This document shows positions 9,291-17,894 of a stretch of 64,000 nucleotides of DNA, piece by piece (position 1 is the first letter of the stretch; each line of letters starts with the position of its first letter). The position numbers and the translations under genes are program-made. Below the pieces are notes generated by a model. The model was not told the DNA's origin and searched no databases. It was given only the letters and a program-made list of their open reading frames with translations. This DNA is from an uncultured Lachnospiraceae bacterium. Lineage in GTDB: Bacteria; Bacillota; Clostridia; Lachnospirales; Lachnospiraceae. The stretch spans positions 1 to 64,000 of the forward strand of contig CACZBK010000013.1 in the NCBI GenBank assembly GCA_902779395.1, written 5' to 3'.

Positions 9291-9317
9291 ATATCGGCCT
9301 GCATTTTCACACTTATA
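9291..9317 (-). promoter_or_regulatory. Sigma-D (flagellar sigma-28)-like promoter of the FliD-like gene
   Basis: On the minus strand GCCGATAT (9291-9298) is an exact match to the sigma-D minus-10 element of Bacillus subtilis. It is preceded by TATAAG (9312-9317), a partial minus-35, at 13 bp. It lies 56 bp from the start codon. A sigma-A-like pair, TTGTAA and TATACT with 16 bp spacing, lies just upstream, so both forms may operate. Confidence 0.5.
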
Positions 9318-9338
9318 GTATACTATGACAATGTTTTT

Positions 9339-9563
9339 TTACAAGTCCACACTGCCGCTGATACTGCCTTTGTTTGCCGTATAATATGCCTTTTTATCTT
9401 CAGGCTTAACATACAGTTTTATCTCAGTGAGCTTTTTCCCTTTATTGTTAGCTTTAAAATCCGCTTTAGCCCTTTCAGTGATAAGATTCAGATCATACTG
9501 TGAATCATCCACCTCCAGAAATAACTCAGCCTTCCCGTTAAAATTGGGTGATCTCTTTTCCAT
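9339..9563 (-). CDS. DUF6465 family small protein
   Basis: The real start is ATG at 9563, after CACAGGAGG, giving 74 residues (MEKRSPNFNGKAEL to SISGSVDL). The sequence with KAELFLEVDDSQYDL, a lysine-rich middle and a C-terminal VKPEDKKAYYT matches the small uncharacterised DUF6465 proteins of Clostridia. These are mostly beta-strand and positively charged. It lies 52 nt downstream of queH and could be cotranscribed or use a weak promoter inside the end of queH (TATATT near 9586). Function unknown. Confidence 0.7.
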   Translation of the reverse strand: MEKRSPNFNGKAELFLEVDDSQYDLNLITERAKADFKANNKGKKLTEIKLYVKPEDKKAYYTANKGSISGSVDL

Positions 9564-9615
9564 ATTACGATAACCTCCTGTGTTAATATATAGATTCCTT
9601 ACTGCCGCCGTAACA

Positions 9616-10254
9616 TTACTGCATTTCTGCTTTCTGCCGCTGCCTCTCTGCCTTGCTGAACGAACACCCGCAGTAATCCTGCCGGTACAGCTCATATTTT
9701 TTTGAAAGCTCTATCGAGCGTTTCGCTCCGTTATTCTTCTTAAAATCAGATGTCAGATATTCTATACCGTATTTTTTACCTGCTTCTATACCGGTCTCGT
9801 TAAGAAGCTGTGCATTCTTAAGCGGTGAAATGGTAAGTGTGGTAGTAAACATATCAAAACCGTTTTCCGCCGCATACCTGCCGGCTGTATCCAGCCGCAG
9901 CTCAAAGCAGATGCGGCATCTGTCTCCGCCCTCCGGACAGTTCTCATACCCCTTCACTTTTTCCAGATAAACCGAAGGTTCGTAAGCACCTTCCGCAAAT
10001 CCGATCATCGATGCCGTATCTGCAGACAATTCCCTTATGAGGCGCTGCTGCTCCGCGACCCTGTGTTCATATTCTTTCTGCGCTGTGATATTCGGATTGT
10101 AATAAAATACTGTCACATCAAAATATGAAACCAGATATTCCAGGCAGGCACTGCTGCAGGGTGCACAGCAGCTGTGCAGCAGGAGTTTTTTCTTCTGTCC
10201 CTCAAACTGCGCTATCCTCTCCTCCATCAGCTTAAAATAATTTACTTTGTTCAT
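9616..10254 (-). CDS. queH: Epoxyqueuosine reductase QueH
   Basis: A 212-residue member of the QueH (DUF208) family, which catalyses the last step of queuosine tRNA modification, reduction of epoxyqueuosine. Its metal-binding cysteines are visible: LLLHSCCAPCSSACLEYL near the N-terminus, GDRCRICFELRL in the middle, and DYCGCSFS near the C-terminus. TTLTISPLKN and NNGAKRSIELSKKY are family signatures. Its ATG overlaps the stop of the upstream EAL gene as ATGA, so translation is coupled. The functional relation to that gene is not obvious. Confidence 0.95.
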   Translation of the reverse strand: MNKVNYFKLMEERIAQFEGQKKKLLLHSCCAPCSSACLEYLVSYFDVTVFYYNPNITAQKEYEHRVAEQQRLIRELSADTASMIGFAEGAYEPSVYLEKVKGYENCPEGGDRCRICFELRLDTAGRYAAENGFDMFTTTLTISPLKNAQLLNETGIEAGKKYGIEYLTSDFKKNNGAKRSIELSKKYELYRQDYCGCSFSKAERQRQKAEMQ

Positions 10255-12518
10255 TTCTGCAGATACCTGGTTATAAATTCAGGCTCCGGAACAGGGATGG
10301 AAAAATAATATCCCTGTACTGTCCGGCATCCTGTAGTCTTTAAATACTCAACCTGCGCCTCATTTTCAACGCCTTCGCAAACCACCTCCATACCAAGCCC
10401 GTTAATGATCTCTACGATCTTGGTAAGAACCATACGCTCCGGATCATCTATTGCACTGCGCGCGAAGTATCCGCCGTCTATCTTGATAACATCAAAAGGA
10501 ACTTCCGTAAGCATATTGAGCGATGAATACCCCGTACCGAAATCATCCATGGAAAGCCTTACTCCAAGAAGCTTAAGCCTTCGTATTATAGCGATCATTT
10601 CTTCTTTTTCGGTATCAAATACGCTCTCCGTTATCTCAAGCTCTATCGCTCCGGCCGGTATGTTATACTGCTTAAGAACCTTCTCTACATTTTCCACATA
10701 ATCCGGACTGTGCAGAAGGAGTCTTGACTGGTTAACAGATACGGGTACCACCTCTATACCTTCATCCATCATCTCCCGCATGCGCATGCAGACTGATTCG
10801 AGCGTATAAAAATCCAGCTGTTCTATAAAGCCGTTATTTTCAAAGATCGGAACGAACTGCTCCGGCCCAAGTACGCTTCCGTTCGGGCGTACCCAGCGTA
10901 CCAGTGCTTCCGCCCCTGTCACCTTATTTTCATGGATATCCCATTTGGTCTGAAGATATACCTTAAATTCATTCTCGGCAAGAGCTTTCTGCATGGAATT
11001 CTCGATATGATCGACTTTGCGCATGTCATCAACAAAGCGTTCCGAATACGTTGCCTTGTTATCTTTAGCATCACTCTTTATCGTCTTCTTCGCAACATTC
11101 GCATGATCTATCATCACATCGATATCATGATCGTGCTTCTTTACCGGATAGATACCATACTTAAAACGTATGGGATACTTTATCTGATTGCCTCTCGCAT
11201 CGGCATTTACCGCATTGTTGAACTCATCCATCTTCTTATCGAGCAGGGAATCATTTATCAGCAGTGCCAGGAACTGATCGGCATCCATACGTACACATAA
11301 TTCCCTTTCGGAAAAAAGTTTTGTAAAGTTATCTATGCAGCTCTTTAATACCATATCCGCCCTGTGATGACCGTAAGACTCATTTATATAACGGAAATTG
11401 GCAATATCAAAACGGTAGATGATAAGAGGCAATTCCCTGTTGGCGATCATGGTATTTATCGCAAACTCCCGGAAATAATTCAGATTTTTTCCGCCCGTAA
11501 CCGGGTCCTCATATGCCAGTTTTTCCACGGTAAGGTTGCTTCTCTTAGCAGTAGCCCATACCAGAAAAAGCGATGCGATCATCAGGACTGTTATTATCGA
11601 ACAGGTAAGAACACTTGTAAATATCAGCGGTTTGATACGCGCATCCACAAGATTATCCTGAAAACAGCTCACAAATACAAGACGGTCGCACCCTGTAAGC
11701 GGAGCGTATGAAACCTGGAGCCTGTAACCGTCAGCGGTAGTAAGATTAATAAACCCGCTCTTCCTGCTGGTCACATCATAATTATAATCCTGAAGAGCAC
11801 GCTTACTGAGGCCTTTTCCGTCGGAATGCTCTAAAAGCCCCAGCTGAAAGCTCTCGTGATCGATCTTAACAACACCTGCACCGGCACTTGTCTCAACTAT
11901 CTCTCCTGTCTCACTTACAACAAGGCACTGCCCCTTCTGCGTCTGATATGAAAAAGCATCCGATGCGAATACTTTCCTCATATCCACAGTCGAGAAAACT
12001 ATCCCCCTGATCCCAAGATCAGCCGTACGGACAGGTGCGGCTATAACTATCCTGCGTTCCGTATACAATCTTACGGATGCAGGAGCAAGTCCTATATATG
12101 CATTATTTCTGGGAAAATTGATATCCGACAGTTCCTCGAACATGGTTACACTGCTTCTGTCAGTCAGTTTACCATCCATCATAAGATGTCCGTCGGTATT
12201 GATATAGTATATATGCTCAAGCGCGGTAAGCTCCATAGTAGTGCTGATACGCGCCTGTATCGTGTCTTCATCCGCATCGGAAACCGTCCATGCAAGGCTC
12301 ATGATCCCCTGACCGTAACTTACGAGCAGGCTGTTTAAGTATTCCCCCACGCTCAGATGCTGCTGGTGGAATTCATGCGAGACCTGGGTGCGATATGTGT
12401 TCTGCTGAATATAGACCATAGCGATACCAAGCGATACACATATCAGAAGCACCAGTAAACCGGCTTTAATGAACCCTGTTGATGACGCTCTTGTTTTTAC
12501 TTTGTCTTTACCTGTCAT
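10251..12518 (-). CDS. Membrane GGDEF/EAL protein with degenerate GGDEF, probable c-di-GMP phosphodiesterase
   Basis: I chose ATG 12518 (755 residues) because it follows AGGGGGGACT. Order: N-terminal helix (about 20-40), an extracytoplasmic sensor region of some 260 residues of the Cache type, a second helix near IIASLFLVWATA-type residues, a GGDEF domain, then EAL. The GGDEF signature is replaced by RMDADQF, so cyclase activity is unlikely. The EAL domain keeps AEALVRW, NQSR, LEITES, MDDFGTGYSS, DVIKIDGG, CEGVE and QGYYFSIP, so metal-binding and catalytic residues look complete. Expected activity is c-di-GMP hydrolysis at the membrane. An extended minus-10 lies upstream. It could act on the pilus operon in this window, which is inference. 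Confidence 0.9.
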   Translation of the reverse strand: MTGKDKVKTRASSTGFIKAGLLVLLICVSLGIAMVYIQQNTYRTQVSHEFHQQHLSVGEYLNSLLVSYGQGIMSLAWTVSDADEDTIQARISTTMELTALEHIYYINTDGHLMMDGKLTDRSSVTMFEELSDINFPRNNAYIGLAPASVRLYTERRIVIAAPVRTADLGIRGIVFSTVDMRKVFASDAFSYQTQKGQCLVVSETGEIVETSAGAGVVKIDHESFQLGLLEHSDGKGLSKRALQDYNYDVTSRKSGFINLTTADGYRLQVSYAPLTGCDRLVFVSCFQDNLVDARIKPLIFTSVLTCSIITVLMIASLFLVWATAKRSNLTVEKLAYEDPVTGGKNLNYFREFAINTMIANRELPLIIYRFDIANFRYINESYGHHRADMVLKSCIDNFTKLFSERELCVRMDADQFLALLINDSLLDKKMDEFNNAVNADARGNQIKYPIRFKYGIYPVKKHDHDIDVMIDHANVAKKTIKSDAKDNKATYSERFVDDMRKVDHIENSMQKALAENEFKVYLQTKWDIHENKVTGAEALVRWVRPNGSVLGPEQFVPIFENNGFIEQLDFYTLESVCMRMREMMDEGIEVVPVSVNQSRLLLHSPDYVENVEKVLKQYNIPAGAIELEITESVFDTEKEEMIAIIRRLKLLGVRLSMDDFGTGYSSLNMLTEVPFDVIKIDGGYFARSAIDDPERMVLTKIVEIINGLGMEVVCEGVENEAQVEYLKTTGCRTVQGYYFSIPVPEPEFITRYLQK

Positions 12519-12557
12519 AGTCCCCCCTAAACGCATAAAGCACAAAGAAACAAGAGT

Positions 12558-12566
12558 ATTATATCA
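12558..12566 (-). promoter_or_regulatory. Extended minus-10 promoter of the EAL-queH operon
   Basis: TGATATAAT on the minus strand is a full extended minus-10, 40 bp from the start codon. No good minus-35 is seen at 17 bp. Confidence 0.5.
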
Positions 12567-12591
12567 TAGAACAGTAGCGATATCCATACAA

Positions 12592-15333
12592 TTACTGTTT
12601 TTTCCCGTGTCTTTTTCCTGCCTTTTTGATATTTCCACTGAGTTTTATGAGCAGCTTCTTAAGAGTAGTATAATCAGTCTCGCTAATCTGCTCATATCCG
12701 TATGCGGCTTTCTCAACACCGCGCCTTAATGCCACCGCTTCGCTTTCGTTTAAAGGCGTTCCGTCCACTCCCACTGTGATCAGCGTATCATAACCATCCC
12801 TGATGGTAGGATAAGGCATATCGAAAAGTCCGCTTTTTAGCATCTTCTTTATAAAACGCCTGTAATAGATCAGTAAAGCCCGCGAGAATTCCCCCTTCTT
12901 AGCATAAACGGAAATACTGTATTCCTCACGCACGAACCTTATGAACGGAAAGCTCAGTATAAAGATGATCAGGGCGGCAAGCAGGATGCCAAGCGGCCTC
13001 AGCAGGAAAGAGATGCTTCCAAGGAAAGCAAATGATGACTTATCCCGGCTGATCTGCCCTGCGATATCTGCTGCGGCATTATTCCCGTTATTTCTGTTGG
13101 TCGTAGTAAAAAGTCCGGAGAAAAGACTCAAAAAATCCAGATTCACCGGAGGTGCGGCTTCATCGGAAGGCGGTGTCATCTCAAAAGGTATCCAGCCGTA
13201 TCCGTCGAGATATATTTCGATCCATGCGTGTGCCGATCCGTCCGTAAGCTCTACTTCTATGACACCGTTCCCTTCGGGCGCCGTTCCCGGTGTCTGCCAC
13301 CCGTCTGTACTCTTCTCTACAGGCGTACCTTCCATCATATCCGTCATGGTCATTACATATCCTTCTATATACCGCGCAGGTATACCCATGGTGCGCATCA
13401 GCATGGTAGATGATGACGCAAAATGCGCACAATAGCCGCGTTTTTGTGTATTAAGGAAATAAGTTACCACATCACGGCTTCTGGGCGTGGCTCCCGGAGC
13501 CATTGTATACTGAAAATTCGCTGCAAAATAACGTTTAAGCTTACCGGCGACCGCAAGGCGCTGCTGCTGCAGTTCAAAATACCGGTCAAGCTCCTTCTGA
13601 TCCGATGGCATAAGCGGTCTTTCCTCGTTGCTGCCCAGATCCCTGTAATAAGAAGCCGTATCATAAAGCCCTGCCTCATCACAGAACTCTTCAAGTTCAT
13701 CCCGTATATCATCAGGCATCTGCAGGTATATATCATAAACCTTATCCTGATATTCCTTTGTTATATAAGGATTTGGATTAAAGCTTTTCAGCATGGTAAA
13801 AGGCATGAACAGGCTCTCATAGCTCCTGCTTACACCTTCCTCAGGAGCATAAGACATTATTGTCTTATCATCATCCAGCATTTTCATATCATCCGGATAC
13901 AGCTCATGCGCTTTATTTCTGATCTCCTTAACTACGCCGGAACGAGGAGCCCCCGTTTCACTCTCATCATCTTTTGTGGAGCTCTCTATTGCAAAGTACG
14001 GTCTGTAATCCTGTGCATCATCTGCATCAACATTGGATATCCACATCTTGCTCACATAGTTATTATTATCATCAAGAGTCTCCATATCTGCAGTATCATA
14101 TGCAGATATAACAGGAAAATATGTGTCCATCAGCGCAAGCTCTTTTTCACCTATCTTGGACTCCGTATATTCATCGCCTTTTGCCGATGTATCAAAATAA
14201 TCCGGAAGAAAACTGCTGGATGAATAAGTCACTCCCGTAAATGCCTTAAGATAAGCTTCGAAATTCCCCGGTACAAGCCGTACATAAAGATCCGTCTGAA
14301 AATCCGGACTGACGTTACTTATCCCGCCAAGTCTCCCCCTTGCAAGACCGCCCGTTCCCTGATAGCGGTCAAAGAGCGAAGCAAAGCCTCCGTCCAGATA
14401 TTTCTTTATCAGATCATCCGTTGAATCCTTGACTCTGTTGGATGTATTCTGCGTGGAGATATCCGAAGCAAATAAGCCTCCGCATATAAGCAGAAAAACG
14501 ATCGAAAGCAGGATACTCCATACGCTTACCTGAAGCATGCCTTTTGAAGTGGAATAATAGGTATGGACAGTCTTTTTCTTTGCCCTGTGCCGCATAAAAT
14601 CTTCACCGCTGCTGCTCTTATACGGCAGGGTAAATCTTCCCGAGTGCCCCAAAACAGCTACAGCTATATATGAAGCGAAAAGCATCATTATATACCTGAG
14701 CGGCGGGACAATATCCACATAAAATGCGATCTGCAGGGGCAGTATAGTGATAAGAAAAGTGGTGAAAAGATCCATATAGCCCGAAATGGTGATATTCAGC
14801 AATATACTGAAGAACCATCCCATGAAGATCATTGCCATGGTAACGGTCAGATATCTGTTCTGTATCACCTCTGTAAGATCAGGGGTAGCCACATGAAAAA
14901 ACGAGGAATACTTCAGAAAAACCTCACTTAAAAAAGCCATATAACCGGAATTGATCTCCCAGTAAAACGACAGAGAAAAGAAGATAAAAGCGCCGAATAT
15001 AAGAAAATATCCCAGGTAGAAAGTAAGTTTGTTGTAATATAAAAAAGCGGTAATAAATGCAAGGATAAACAATGCGATCATAACAACGGGGATCGAATAG
15101 CTAAGCCCAAAAGCACTTACCAGGCCACCAAGCATGCCGTAGCTTGCAAGAAAGATAAGAGCCGCGCGTATAAAACACAGCAAAAAACGTTTAGGCCCGG
15201 GATCACTCTTTATCTCCCCAAGAGTCGCGCCATAGCTTATGAGTTCCTCATTACGTTTAGCAGCCTCCCGGCGCTGTGCAAAGTTTAAACGCTTAGGTTT
15301 TTTCTCATTTTGAAGTCTTATGGTAGAAGGCAT
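12592..15333 (-). CDS. Membrane transglutaminase-like protein (TgpA type)
   Basis: A 913-residue protein. Residues about 45-275 hold some seven membrane helices. A large extracytoplasmic region follows, then a papain-like transglutaminase core with catalytic Cys in RGYCAHFASSST (about residue 635) and His in SAHAWIEIYLDGYGW (about residue 700). The third position is Glu (IPFEMTPP) rather than the commoner Asp. A last helix near residues 785-805 precedes a cytoplasmic DUF4129-like tail (ALLIYYRRFIKKMLKSG). It is the third gene of a moxR - DUF58 - transglutaminase operon, a widespread arrangement whose physiological role is unresolved; surface protein processing or cross-linking is usually suggested. 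Confidence 0.88.
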   Translation of the reverse strand: MPSTIRLQNEKKPKRLNFAQRREAAKRNEELISYGATLGEIKSDPGPKRFLLCFIRAALIFLASYGMLGGLVSAFGLSYSIPVVMIALFILAFITAFLYYNKLTFYLGYFLIFGAFIFFSLSFYWEINSGYMAFLSEVFLKYSSFFHVATPDLTEVIQNRYLTVTMAMIFMGWFFSILLNITISGYMDLFTTFLITILPLQIAFYVDIVPPLRYIMMLFASYIAVAVLGHSGRFTLPYKSSSGEDFMRHRAKKKTVHTYYSTSKGMLQVSVWSILLSIVFLLICGGLFASDISTQNTSNRVKDSTDDLIKKYLDGGFASLFDRYQGTGGLARGRLGGISNVSPDFQTDLYVRLVPGNFEAYLKAFTGVTYSSSSFLPDYFDTSAKGDEYTESKIGEKELALMDTYFPVISAYDTADMETLDDNNNYVSKMWISNVDADDAQDYRPYFAIESSTKDDESETGAPRSGVVKEIRNKAHELYPDDMKMLDDDKTIMSYAPEEGVSRSYESLFMPFTMLKSFNPNPYITKEYQDKVYDIYLQMPDDIRDELEEFCDEAGLYDTASYYRDLGSNEERPLMPSDQKELDRYFELQQQRLAVAGKLKRYFAANFQYTMAPGATPRSRDVVTYFLNTQKRGYCAHFASSSTMLMRTMGIPARYIEGYVMTMTDMMEGTPVEKSTDGWQTPGTAPEGNGVIEVELTDGSAHAWIEIYLDGYGWIPFEMTPPSDEAAPPVNLDFLSLFSGLFTTTNRNNGNNAAADIAGQISRDKSSFAFLGSISFLLRPLGILLAALIIFILSFPFIRFVREEYSISVYAKKGEFSRALLIYYRRFIKKMLKSGLFDMPYPTIRDGYDTLITVGVDGTPLNESEAVALRRGVEKAAYGYEQISETDYTTLKKLLIKLSGNIKKAGKRHGKKQ

Positions 15334-15345
15334 CCGCCTCTCCTT

Positions 15346-16368
15346 TCAATAAATCTCAGGTGCATCGGGCATCATAAGTGCACCATTGTTTATCCTTATC
15401 AGTCCCTGCATCTCGGGATACTGGTTATCAAAGCTTTCCATAGCTGTAGAGATCTTTTCAACCGGCTCCAGATACAGCCTGTACACTGCCTGCAGCAGAT
15501 CCTCCTCGTCCGAGATACGGTACATATCAAAACTCTTATCCCCCGGATGATATATAGCCACCCTGAACGATTCCCTTTCCTTTATCAGCTTAAGTCCCAG
15601 GCTGTAAAAGACCGATAACCCCTGTTGCAGATAATTAATATCCAGTTCCGGAAGGATCAGATAATACAGATCCTTAGAACGTTCATATTCCTTGACCGAA
15701 ACATCATCGGTCTTTGCCGTCATTTTCCAGTGTATATCCTTTATGCGGTCTCCGGGGCGGTATTCCCTGAGCTGTTTGATATCCCTGGTAAGTTCCCCTT
15801 CCTCCGAATTTTCGCTTTCATCACTTTCTATAAGAGCCTTTGTAAGATTTAAGGGGGGAAGTTCACATTTCTGCGGAAGAACAGGCAGCTCTCTGTGAAA
15901 AGTAAACGGCAGCCTGCTGCTGTAAAAGTGCAGATAATCCGTAACATACACTGCGTCTACCGAGAATTCAAACATACCTGCTGCCCCCAGCGAAAAAGGC
16001 AGCTTAAAATCATGATGTGACTTAGCTTCCGCCGGAAGTATCAGTTCCTGTAAGGGCGGTTCATGAAAATAGAGATTTCTGAATCTGAAATCCATCCCGC
16101 AGTTGAGCAGCGGAAATACAGAACTGTTATTCAGCCGCACTGTAACATTCATATCACAGGGCATGTAAAGCTCTCCCTCGGGCATTATGACTTCTATAGA
16201 AAGCTTTTTCATGGCTGCCCGGGTAAGTGTGATGGATATCACAGGTAAAAGAAGCATCAAAAGGATCAATACGGTGATCAGCGGCTGTCTGTAAAAGACC
16301 GCTCCCAAAAGAAGGACAAATACCCCTGCAAAATATCCTATGATATATAAGAGGTTGCGTCCCCTCAT
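15346..16368 (-). CDS. DUF58 domain protein
   Basis: A 340-residue protein with two N-terminal membrane helices (about residues 8-50), a beta-rich middle and the DUF58 signature RDIKQLREYRPGDRIKDIHWKM followed by VKEYERSKD. Related proteins have a von Willebrand A-like fold and always accompany MoxR ATPases. The start overlaps the stop of moxR (ATGA) and the stop lies 12 nt before the transglutaminase gene, so the three are coupled. Probably the membrane-bound partner on which the MoxR ATPase acts. Confidence 0.88.
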   Translation of the reverse strand: MRGRNLLYIIGYFAGVFVLLLGAVFYRQPLITVLILLMLLLPVISITLTRAAMKKLSIEVIMPEGELYMPCDMNVTVRLNNSSVFPLLNCGMDFRFRNLYFHEPPLQELILPAEAKSHHDFKLPFSLGAAGMFEFSVDAVYVTDYLHFYSSRLPFTFHRELPVLPQKCELPPLNLTKALIESDESENSEEGELTRDIKQLREYRPGDRIKDIHWKMTAKTDDVSVKEYERSKDLYYLILPELDINYLQQGLSVFYSLGLKLIKERESFRVAIYHPGDKSFDMYRISDEEDLLQAVYRLYLEPVEKISTAMESFDNQYPEMQGLIRINNGALMMPDAPEIY

Positions 16369-17297
16369 GGATTCACCCTTGGAACCGGCACCTGTCTGAG
16401 CACACGGTCCAGCAGATCCCGTAAGGTAGCTCCCTCAGCCCTTGCACGTGCATTCAGACGCACACGATGAGCCGCAACGGCATGGAATATATCATGTATA
16501 TCCTCCGGCATTACAAAATTCCGTCCCGATACAAAAGCGTGAGCCCTCGCCATACGCATAAGCGCAATGGAGCCACGTGGACTCAGCCCCAGAGCAAAAT
16601 ACTCCGGATTACGGGTCTGCTCCGTAAGCTGCACTACATATTCAAATATCTCCTCAGCAGCATAAAGATCATGGACGGTCTTCTGCATGCTTATTATCTC
16701 ATCTGCTCCCGTTACGGCATTAACGGTCTTAAGATCCAGCGAAGAATCCCCTTTAAGCACCGATACCGCATCATTAAATTCAGGGTATCCCATAGTAAGA
16801 CAGATCATAAACCGGTCCAGCTGGGATTCGGGAAGCCTCTGTGTACCGGAAGAACCGAAAGGATTCTGGGTAGCAAGCACAAAAAAAGGCTCGGGAAGCT
16901 CCCTGGTCATGCCCTCAACAGTGGCATGTCTCTCTTCCATAACTTCCAGAAGTGCCGACTGGGTCTTGGGAGAAGTACGGTTGATCTCATCCGCCAGAAA
17001 AAGATTAGTATATATCGAACCTTCCTGGAAGCGGAATTCCCCGCTGTTCTTATCATAGATATTAAAGCCCAGAAGATCGGACGGAAGCACATCGGGAGTA
17101 AACTGAACGCGCTGATATTTTAATGAAAGCGCCCTCGAGATCGCCACTGCCAGGGTGGTCTTGCCCACACCGGGGATATCCTCCAAAAGCACGTGCCCAC
17201 CTGCCAGAATGGCACAAAGAGTCATCTTGATCACATTATCCTTGCCGTGGATCACCTTCTTGATCTCGGCTGTTATCCTTGCGGGAATGTCGTTCAT
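16365..17297 (-). CDS. MoxR family AAA+ ATPase
   Basis: A 310-residue MoxR ATPase: Walker A EDIPGVGKTTLA (about residues 36-47), Walker B NLFLADEINRTSPKTQSALLEVMEE, sensor-1 region VLATQNPFGSSGTQRLPESQLDRFM and the C-terminal lid with LSPRGSIALMRMARAHAF. Length is typical. MoxR ATPases act as chaperone-like activators. Here it heads the operon with DUF58 and transglutaminase genes, behind a good promoter. The start codon follows CGGAGGACAG. Confidence 0.95.
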   Translation of the reverse strand: MNDIPARITAEIKKVIHGKDNVIKMTLCAILAGGHVLLEDIPGVGKTTLAVAISRALSLKYQRVQFTPDVLPSDLLGFNIYDKNSGEFRFQEGSIYTNLFLADEINRTSPKTQSALLEVMEERHATVEGMTRELPEPFFVLATQNPFGSSGTQRLPESQLDRFMICLTMGYPEFNDAVSVLKGDSSLDLKTVNAVTGADEIISMQKTVHDLYAAEEIFEYVVQLTEQTRNPEYFALGLSPRGSIALMRMARAHAFVSGRNFVMPEDIHDIFHAVAAHRVRLNARARAEGATLRDLLDRVLRQVPVPRVNP

Positions 17298-17332
17298 ATC
17301 TGTCCTCCGATTTTCTCACTCATAATAGTCTG

Positions 17333-17360
17333 ATTATAGCATATTACAGAGTTATTTCAA
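17333..17360 (-). promoter_or_regulatory. Sigma-A promoter of the moxR operon
   Basis: On the minus strand TTGAAA (17355-17360) and TATAAT (17333-17338) are 16 bp apart, 36 bp upstream of the moxR start codon. Confidence 0.7.
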
Positions 17361-17399
17361 TTTATTATTTCCCACTTTGCGTTATGCTAAGACAGGTCC

Positions 17400-17845
17400 G
17401 GCGCTGCCCGCTCACTGCGGGACGCTCCGCTGCTAAACTCATCGTTCGTGTGATATCAAAAATCGCCGCTCCCGTCCGGGCCTTCGGTCCTCCGACCCGC
17501 GGCGATTTTATCACACTCCGATTCCTTAAGCGCTGCGCTTATTCGCATTGAGCGGTGGCAGCAACCGGACCAGTCTCCCACCATCCCCTTCGTTCGGCTG
17601 TCTGCTAGACAGGGGTTTGCTTCGGCAGAGGACAGAAAGTGGTGGTTTCCAAGCATTGCCGCAGCACTTAATGAGCGCAAGCAGGCTCACTTGAGCGCAG
17701 CAACTGACTGAACGCAGCTCACGCAATTAGCGTGAGCAAGTGAGTTTGCAATCTCAAGTCAGTTTTAGAGCTTGCGCCGCGCGAATTTACATGCAGAGGC
17801 AGCCGCGTCGGAAACCACCCTTTCTACCGAAGCCGGGGCAGACAC
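17400..17845 (+). ncRNA. Candidate large structured non-coding RNA (unrecognised family)
   Basis: This 450 bp block has no credible gene but many perfect inverted repeats. CCCGC/GCGGG (17407-17411 with 17417-17421). GTGTGATA plus AAATCGCCGC (17448-17455, 17460-17469) with GCGGCGATTT plus TATCACAC (17499-17516), 18 pairs around a 4-nt bulge. CTGTCT/AGACAG (17598-17603 with 17607-17612). A long-range stem closing a branched domain: GCTTCGG, AGAAAG and GGTGGTTTCC (17619-17650) with GGAAACCACC, CTTTCT and CCGAAGC (17810-17833). Inside it GCGCAAGC/GCTTGCGC (17675-17682 with 17770-17777), AACTGACT/AGTCAGTT (17702-17709 with 17757-17764) and GCTCACGC/GCGTGAGC (17717-17724 with 17730-17737). Two C(UUCG)G tetraloop sequences (near 17483 and 17620) favour the plus strand, and a terminator follows. 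A transposon-like or attachment element is the alternative. Confidence 0.5.
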
Positions 17846-17876
17846 AAAAAGAGGCAGCCGATCGGCTGCCTCTTTT
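17846..17876. terminator. Bidirectional terminator between structured element and prepilin gene
   Basis: A perfect 22-nt palindrome (17851-17872; arms GAGGCAGCC and GGCTGCCTC) has four T after it on plus and five A before it (T on minus). It ends the prepilin transcript on minus and would end the structured RNA on plus. Confidence 0.85.
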
Positions 17877-17894
17877 CGTATTCTTTTTATATAT

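Noticed and set aside
9339-9695. 118-residue version of the DUF6465 gene
   Set aside because: Its first 44 codons overlap queH out of frame; ATG 9563 has a good ribosome binding site and matches the family length.
10251-12545. Upstream start at 12545 for the EAL protein
   Set aside because: The ATG at 12518 follows AGGGGGG at proper distance, whereas 12545 has no ribosome binding site and lies within the promoter-proximal leader.
17448-17516. Inverted repeat considered as insertion-sequence or integron attachment ends
   Set aside because: The arms enclose only 29 nt, no target duplication or transposase is seen, and neighbouring stems form one nested set.
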